A stretch of 10,058 nucleotides of DNA from Actinomycetota bacterium (GTDB lineage: Bacteria; Actinomycetota; Actinomycetes; Streptosporangiales; Streptosporangiaceae). The translations under genes and the position numbers were made by a program. The stretch spans positions 1-10,058 of the forward strand of contig DPMS01000190.1 of assembly GCA_003541285.1 (NCBI GenBank), written 5' to 3'. Shown piece after piece: positions 5,609-10,058 of the stretch (the stretch's first letter is position 1; each line of letters begins with the position of its first letter). Below the pieces are notes generated by a model. That model did no database searches. It was not told where the DNA came from and was given only the letters and a program-made list of their open reading frames with translations.

Positions 5609-6475
5609 GTGACAGCGACACTCGACGTCGCCGGGCAGCAGCCGGACAGCCCCCCGGCGAGCTGGAAGGAGACGATGGCGGTCTTCCTGGCCCGGCAGAT
5701 CCGCGACACCGACCGGATCTGCTCCGGGGCGCATACCGAGATCTCGTTCGCCGCGACCATGCTCGCGCAGAAGATGCACGCCCCGAACCTGAAGCTCCAG
5801 CTCGGCGGGGGTGCTTTCCTGTGCAACGTCGCTGGCGTGGAGGTAGACGAACTGCCGAAGACGTCCGTCGACTACCGGATCATGGGCTGGGCGGAGGCGT
5901 ATTTCGAGCACCACGACACCTTCAACCACTACGGCCCGCCCGGCGGCCGCGACTACTACGAAGACACCGACAAGTGGCGCTCCACCAACAAGTACTTCTT
6001 CGCCGACAAGTTCTTCGTCGGCGGCATCCAGGTGGACCGGCACGGCAACACGAACCTGATCGGGGCCGGTGGGAAGGGCAGGTTCAGCTTCCGCGGGCCC
6101 GGCAGCGTCGGCATCAACGACGTCACCACCGTCCGGGACGCGTTCGTGTTCATGACCGCGCACGACAAGCAGCGGTTCGTGGACCAAGCCGACTACGTGT
6201 CCATGCCCGGCCCGAAGACCTACCGGGAAAAGGATCTTGCCGGCAACGGACCACAGTTCATCGTCAGCCCGCGCTGCGTGTTCGACTTCTCCGGCCCGGA
6301 CCGGACCGCCGCCCTGGCCGGGCTCTTCCCCGGGCACAGTGAGGAGGAGGTGGCGGAGAACACCGGCTGGGAGATTGTCCGTTCTGCCCATTTCGTGGAG
6401 CTTGAACCGCCGTCCGCGGCCGAGCTGCACATCCTCCGCACCGCTATCGACAGGAAGGGAGTGCTCCGGAAATGA
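5609..6475 (+). CDS. Family I CoA-transferase-like beta subunit (GctB/IpdB-like)
   Basis: This 288-residue protein matches the beta subunit of the glutaconate CoA-transferase/IpdAB group. Signature segments are QKMHAPNLKLQLGGG (54-68), VGGIQVDRHGNTN (137-149), FRGPGSVG (161-168), HDKQRFVDQADYV (185-197), VFDFSGP (224-230), and the tail ELHILRTAIDRKG (272-284). In Acidaminococcus GctB the catalytic Glu54 lies in the sequence VESG; here the same place reads LGGG (65-68), so the transferase nucleophile is missing. IpdB, which with IpdA opens the last steroid ring, also lacks it. The product is therefore a CoA-transferase-fold subunit whose chemistry may be hydrolytic. The start is GTG preceded by GGAGGA; the stop overlaps the alpha-subunit ATG by four bases, so equal production is likely. 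The family is sure, the reaction not. Confidence 0.85.
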   Translation: MTATLDVAGQQPDSPPASWKETMAVFLARQIRDTDRICSGAHTEISFAATMLAQKMHAPNLKLQLGGGAFLCNVAGVEVDELPKTSVDYRIMGWAEAYFEHHDTFNHYGPPGGRDYYEDTDKWRSTNKYFFADKFFVGGIQVDRHGNTNLIGAGGKGRFSFRGPGSVGINDVTTVRDAFVFMTAHDKQRFVDQADYVSMPGPKTYREKDLAGNGPQFIVSPRCVFDFSGPDRTAALAGLFPGHSEEEVAENTGWEIVRSAHFVELEPPSAAELHILRTAIDRKGVLRK

Positions 6476-7476
6476 GCAGGGGAGCGCAGCCGCTGCAGGC
6501 CGGCCCGATCGAGCTGCCGGACGGCCCGCCGCCGCGCCGTGAGGTGGTAAGCACCGCCCGGGACGTGGTCGCCCAGATCTCCGACGGCCAGGCCGTGGCC
6601 ATCGGCGGATTCGTCACCGCCAACCACCCGATGCCGCTGGTCCGGGAACTGATCCGGCAGGGCAAGAAGAACCTCACCATCATCGGCTCGGCGACGGGCG
6701 GGCTGGAGATCGACCTGCTGCTCGGCGCTGGCGTGGTCGGGAAGCTGATCGCCCCGTACTGCGGTGCGGAACTGTACGCGCCGCTCGGCAGCTGCTTCCG
6801 GACGATGGTGGAAAAGGAGCAGGTGGAGCTGTGGGAAAGCTCGGAATACATCCTGTACGCCGGCCTTCAGGCCAAGGCCATGGGCCAGGAGTTCATGGCC
6901 TGGCGGGGCGGCATCGGCACCAGCATCGTCGACCTCAACCCGGACCTGAAGGTCTTCACCAGCCCGCTCGGCGACGGGAAGGAGTACGTCGCGGTGCCGG
7001 CGATCTCGCCTGACTGGGCGTTCCTGCACGTCGGCTGGGCAGACAGTTACGGCAACGGCCAGCACCCCGGGGCCCGGTTCGGCGACCGGATCATGGCCCG
7101 GGCCGCGGACCGGGTCGCCCTGACCGTGGAACGGCTGGTGTCCAATGCCCACATCCGCCGCAACCCGATCATGACGTCGGTGCCGTACGCGGACGCGGTC
7201 GTGGTCGCGCCCTACGGGTCACACCCCTACGCGTCCCACGCCTTCTACGCGGAGGATGGCGAGCACATCGAAGCGTACGTGCGGGCCACGGCCGGTTTCC
7301 GCAAGGGCGACCGGAGCGGGCTGGACGCCTACCTGGACAAGTATGTCTTCGGCCCGGAGAGCCACGACGACTACCTGGACCTGGTGGGCGGCCGCACGCT
7401 GCGCGCGCTGGAAGCCGAGTATGAGCACTTGACGCTCGGTCGGCACAGCTTCGACGTCTTCGGAAGCGATGGCTGA
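6472..7476 (+). CDS. Family I CoA-transferase-like alpha subunit (GctA/IpdA-like)
   Basis: The 334-residue alpha subunit partners the preceding beta subunit. Conserved segments are GQAVAIGGFVTANHPMPLVR (39-58), LTIIGSATGGLEIDLL (68-83), LIAPYCGAE (92-100), SSEYILYAGLQA (123-134), RGGIGTS (145-151), VFTSPLGDGKEYVAVPAI (161-178), and HVGWADSYGNGQ (186-197). Glu125 in SSEYIL lines up, by my recollection, with the conserved Glu of IpdA that is needed for ring hydrolysis. The protein is somewhat longer than classical IpdA (about 290 residues), with about 30 extra N-terminal residues and a C-terminal extension. The order beta-then-alpha is the reverse of the ipdA-ipdB arrangement of mycobacteria. 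The start ATG overlaps the beta-gene stop (ATGA), and its end overlaps the next gene by eight bases. No transmembrane segments are apparent; the complex should be cytosolic. Confidence 0.85.
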   Translation: MSRGAQPLQAGPIELPDGPPPRREVVSTARDVVAQISDGQAVAIGGFVTANHPMPLVRELIRQGKKNLTIIGSATGGLEIDLLLGAGVVGKLIAPYCGAELYAPLGSCFRTMVEKEQVELWESSEYILYAGLQAKAMGQEFMAWRGGIGTSIVDLNPDLKVFTSPLGDGKEYVAVPAISPDWAFLHVGWADSYGNGQHPGARFGDRIMARAADRVALTVERLVSNAHIRRNPIMTSVPYADAVVVAPYGSHPYASHAFYAEDGEHIEAYVRATAGFRKGDRSGLDAYLDKYVFGPESHDDYLDLVGGRTLRALEAEYEHLTLGRHSFDVFGSDG

Positions 7477-7969
7477 GCCGTCCCCGCCGGTCCGGTCGCC
7501 GGAGCCGGTCCGGCTGCCGGACGGCAGGGAGGTCAGGGGTCGCCCACTGCTGCCAGATTCCTGGCGCCCATTGGCGGCCGGCCGGTGCGAACTGCTCGCC
7601 ACCAGGTGCCCGCGGTGCGCCGCCCTCACCTTCCCGGCCGCCCAGATCTGCCCGCGCTGCTGGAACCGGGACGCGCTGACTGCTGAGGCCGTACCGGGGC
7701 CGGGCACGGTCTACGCCATCAGCACCGTGCGGACCAGCGAGCCCGGCATCGAGGCGCCGTACCGCATCGGCTACGCCGACTTCGCTGGCGGCCTGCGGAT
7801 CTGTGGGCGGTTCACTGGCCCGGAGGTGGACGTGAACGAGGCGGTGGATGTCGTGGTCGCGGTGCTCCGCGAAGAGCCGGAGGCCCCGCTGCTGGGCTGG
7901 GCGTTCCGGAAGGCGGCATTCCCGGAGCCGGCCATTCCGGAGGCAGCCTTGCCGAAGACAGGAGCATGA
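7469..7969 (+). CDS. DUF35 zinc-ribbon/OB-fold protein, thiolase partner
   Basis: This 166-residue protein has the rubredoxin-like zinc ribbon of DUF35 proteins: Cys47-x2-Cys50 and Cys61-x2-Cys64 in RCPRC and ICPRC. An OB-fold follows (about 75-135) with GTVYAISTVR, YRIGYADF and GGLRICGRFTG. DUF35 proteins bind next to SCP-x-type thiolases or aldolases and are thought to help bind acyl-CoA and stabilise the complex, as with ChsH2-Ltp2 and archaeal HMG-CoA-forming complexes. It lies directly before such a thiolase here, which fits exactly. The C-terminal tail (about 149-163) carries a degenerate A-(F/I/L)-P-(E/K) repeat and no domain. The ATG at 7469 overlaps the alpha-subunit stop by eight bases, with GGAAG just upstream, suggesting translational coupling. 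Confidence 0.88.
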   Translation: MAEPSPPVRSPEPVRLPDGREVRGRPLLPDSWRPLAAGRCELLATRCPRCAALTFPAAQICPRCWNRDALTAEAVPGPGTVYAISTVRTSEPGIEAPYRIGYADFAGGLRICGRFTGPEVDVNEAVDVVVAVLREEPEAPLLGWAFRKAAFPEPAIPEAALPKTGA

Positions 7970-7970
7970 G

Positions 7971-9104
7971 ATGGCAGAGGTGTATCTGCACGGAACCGGC
8001 ATCATTCCGTTCGGGCGTTACCCGGACCGGACCCTGGAGCAGCTGGCCGTGCCAGCGGCCTGGGACGCGCTGGCCGCCTCAGCGGCCTCCTCGACGGACA
8101 TCGACGCCGTGTACTGCGGCAACGTCTACGGTGGGATGCTCCCGGCCCAGCGCATCGCGGCAGGCCTCGGCCTGACCGGGCGGCCCGCGTACAACGTGGA
8201 GGCGGCCTGCTCCAGCTCCGCAGTGGCTCTGCATCTTGCCGTGGGTGCGATCCGGGCTGGCGAGCTGGACACGGCTCTCGTCATCGGAGTGGAGCAACTC
8301 TCGGTCTTCGGCGGGGGCACGCTCCGGCTCAACGCAACTGATCCCGACGTGGCTCAGGGCCTTACCATGCCGGCCGTCTACGCGATGCGGGCACAGCGTT
8401 ACCTGCGGGCGACCGGGGCAACGGTCGAAGATCTGGCCGCTGTGTCGGTAAAGAACCACGCCAACGGCGCGCTGAACCCCAACGCGCAGTTCCGCAGGCT
8501 GACGCCGCTGGATGAGGTGCTGAAGTCCCGCCCGATCGCTGACCCGCTGACGCTGCTGCAGTGTTGCGGCAGCGGTGATGGTGCGGCGGCCGTCGTGGTG
8601 TCCCGGCACCGGCCGGACGCCCGCACCTGGCCGCGGGCAGTACAGGTGGCCGCCTCAGTCGTGGACTCGGGCACGGTAGGAGCGCACGACATGACCCGCG
8701 AAGACCTGACCACGAGGGTGGCCGGGCAGGCTTACGCGGCAGCGGGAATCGGGCCCCAGGACCTCGGCGTCATCGAACTGCACGACGCGTTCACCATCGC
8801 GGAACTGCTCTATTACGAGGCGCTAGGCCTGTGCGGCTACGGCGAGGCGCCGGGGTTGCTGAGAGAGGGCGTCACCGAACGTTCCGGCCGGCATCCGGTC
8901 AACGCGGGCGGCGGTCTGCTGTCCCGGGGGCATCCGCTCGGGGCCACGGGGATTGCGCAGGTGGTGGAGGTGGCTGGGCACTTGCGCGGCAGCACGACCA
9001 CCCTGGAGCACCGCCCCAGCGTTGGGCTGACGCACTGCACGGGCGGTGGGATCTCCGGCTACGACCACGCTGTCTGCAGTGTGCACGTGCTCGCTGTGAA
9101 CTGA
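7971..9104 (+). CDS. SCP-x-type thiolase (acetyl-CoA acyltransferase-like)
   Basis: The 377-residue protein belongs to the thiolase superfamily, SCP-x/lipid-transfer branch, which pairs with DUF35 partners. The nucleophile Cys80 lies in EAACSSSAVAL, His271 in ELHDAFTIAELLYYEALGLC, His321 in the GHPLGATG motif (320-327), and the second Cys356 in THCTGGG. Retention of Cys80, His321 and Cys356 argues for true thiolytic cleavage or condensation rather than the retro-aldol chemistry of Ltp2, which uses tyrosines. The ATG at 7971 has GGAG six bases upstream and gives the natural N-terminus AEVYLHGTGIIPFG; extending the frame to an earlier ATG would add arginine-rich residues unlike the family. It starts one base after the DUF35 stop and is the last gene of the operon. 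It probably releases acetyl- or propionyl-CoA in the final step. Confidence 0.9.
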   Translation: MAEVYLHGTGIIPFGRYPDRTLEQLAVPAAWDALAASAASSTDIDAVYCGNVYGGMLPAQRIAAGLGLTGRPAYNVEAACSSSAVALHLAVGAIRAGELDTALVIGVEQLSVFGGGTLRLNATDPDVAQGLTMPAVYAMRAQRYLRATGATVEDLAAVSVKNHANGALNPNAQFRRLTPLDEVLKSRPIADPLTLLQCCGSGDGAAAVVVSRHRPDARTWPRAVQVAASVVDSGTVGAHDMTREDLTTRVAGQAYAAAGIGPQDLGVIELHDAFTIAELLYYEALGLCGYGEAPGLLREGVTERSGRHPVNAGGGLLSRGHPLGATGIAQVVEVAGHLRGSTTTLEHRPSVGLTHCTGGGISGYDHAVCSVHVLAVN

Positions 9105-10058
9105 CCGCGCCGAAGGCTGTCCGTCAGTGTCGCTGCTCGCAAGGCACGCAGGACGGCGCAGGCCCCGGCCACGGACGGTGATCGGTAAACGGAGATGACC
9201 TGGCTGCGGTGGCCTTCGAATGCGGTGACCTGATCGCCAGATTCAGGATCCCAGATCCGGATGGTGCGGTCGGGCTGGCCAGGGTTTCTACGCGGCGCCG
9301 CTGGTGCGCCTGTCAGCGTGGGCTCCTCCGCGTCCACCGCGCCGCCGTTAATGTCTCGCCCGGGCCGCCCCACATCGACACTTCGTCACCAAAGGCGCAC
9401 CCGTCATCGCAGCCCACCCCGAACTTGATGCGTGCTGTTCCGGCTGACCAGCTCCCTGACCAGGACCGGTCCCTCACATGGTGGGGCAGTGGCTGGTGGC
9501 CGGCGTGGCGGTGGCAGCGTTCGTACCCTCCGAACTGTGCCCGGATCACTTCGTGGCAGCGGGCACGCTCACGCAGGCTGAGCTGCCCGCCCGGGACCTG
9601 GGTCATGGGCGTCTCCTATTGGGCAGCCTGCCCTTCTCCGCATGCTGTCACCACCTCGGGTCGTTTCTCGTTCGCTGGCCGAGTTACCTAGCGAGGCCAG
9701 CCGGGTCGGGCTGGTGATGCTGGCCGCCCCGGCATGCGGCACAGGGGGGTTGCTGCCGTCGCCGTACCGGTGGCATGGGGTGCCGCCGACAACCTGTTCT
9801 CGACATCGCCCGCCCGCACCCAGCCACCATCGGCATCAGTGCTCGTTTCCGTTGCTGGCAGGCCGGTCCCGGGCCGGAGATGCCCGCCTTAGCTTAGAGC
9901 CACGGCCAGGAATCGGGCTAAGCGACAGCGTCAGCACCGGCGCGGGCCACCTTCCTTGCGGGTCTATCAGGCCGTTGCAGCTGGATCAAAGCCGACCGCC
10001 CATGCGTGCGCACAGAACAGCCAGATGTGGGCGATCTGGGTCATGGTCGGCCTTGGGC
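9105..10058. other. Long stretch without intact gene, with scattered decay
   Basis: Nearly 950 bases after the thiolase contain only overlapping short frames whose translations are rich in Arg, Pro and Cys and resemble nothing known, apart from one WD40-like piece. No tRNA or rRNA is seen. A weak inverted repeat GTCCGT (9119-9124)/ACGGAC (9171-9176) follows the operon end, and GCTTAG (9892-9897)/CTAAGC (9918-9923) forms another; neither is a convincing terminator. At the right edge a minus-strand frame (stop at 9969-9967) stays open to the border with AHIWLFCAHAWAVGF and may be the tail of a neighbouring gene, unrecognised. Confidence 0.5.
9184..9277 (-). pseudogene. Orphan WD40-repeat fragment
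   Basis: On the minus strand the translation reads PDRTIRIWDPESGDQVTAFE and then GHRSQVISVYRS. This is the WD40 pattern: D-R-T-hydrophobic-R-hydrophobic-W-D, then x-x-S-G, then a G-H that opens the next blade. Only one blade junction is present; neither the upstream nor downstream sequence in this frame continues the repeat, and the open frame around it (9373-9059) is otherwise unlike any protein I know. It is best seen as a relic of a multi-blade beta-propeller gene, many of which in actinomycetes are attached to kinases or NTPases. Confidence 0.6.

Noticed and set aside
5462..6430. Minus-strand frames with leucine/glycine-rich repeats across the 15-bp array and the GctB-like gene
   Set aside because: They result from the 15-bp period being a multiple of three and from antisense GC bias; there is no start signal and no family likeness.
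7848..7970. Upstream extension of the thiolase frame to an earlier ATG
   Set aside because: The extra 41 residues are Arg/Ser-rich, lie inside the DUF35 gene and are unlike thiolase N-termini; ATG 7971 has a good ribosome binding site.
9313..9606. Minus-strand frame beginning MTQVPGGQLSLRERARCHEV considered as a helix-turn-helix protein
   Set aside because: The rest of the frame is rich in His, Trp and Arg with no recognisable domain, and no ribosome binding site is clear; probably non-coding.

Overview
The window is very GC-rich, with strong G/C at third codon positions, GTG starts alongside ATG, and purine-rich Shine-Dalgarno sites. It carries a piece of an F420-dependent (DUF385-type) oxidoreductase gene. 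Together these point to a soil-type actinomycete of the Frankia, Actinomadura or Pseudonocardia kind; the genus cannot be fixed from the sequence alone.

Left part (1-1158): the C-terminally incomplete start of a deazaflavin (F420)-dependent nitroreductase-like gene on the minus strand, then a graveyard of mobile DNA. An IS110-family transposase tail (about 485-957) is joined in frame to a fragment of an unrelated DDE/rve integrase-type transposase (about 958-1158). The second fragment carries an internal stop. It abuts the stop codon of a minus-strand padR-type regulator (1159-1848).

Centre (1849-9104): a divergent control region separates padR from a seven-gene plus-strand operon. The region contains a TTGACA promoter, a perfect 8+8 bp inverted repeat spanning the promoter core, one hairpin in the likely padR leader, and a second hairpin that puts the first gene's ribosome binding site in its loop and its start codon in its stem. 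The operon order is acyl-CoA synthetase, SchA/CurD-like small protein, aldehyde dehydrogenase, family I CoA-transferase-like beta subunit, alpha subunit, DUF35 zinc-ribbon/OB-fold protein, SCP-x-type thiolase. The last four genes are tightly coupled, by overlaps of 4 and 8 bp and then a 1-nt gap.

Read together, this looks like a CoA-dependent catabolic operon: oxidise an aldehyde to an acid, activate a carboxylate as its CoA thioester, process or open it with the GctAB/IpdAB-type enzyme, then cleave it thiolytically. The beta subunit lacks the catalytic Glu that defines glutaconate CoA-transferase, so the pair may be a hydrolase of the IpdAB type rather than a transferase. PadR probably senses a pathway compound. 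The substrate is not identifiable from sequence.

Right part (9105-10058): about 950 bp with no convincing intact gene. One orphan WD40-repeat fragment lies on the minus strand, and the rest looks like decayed sequence.
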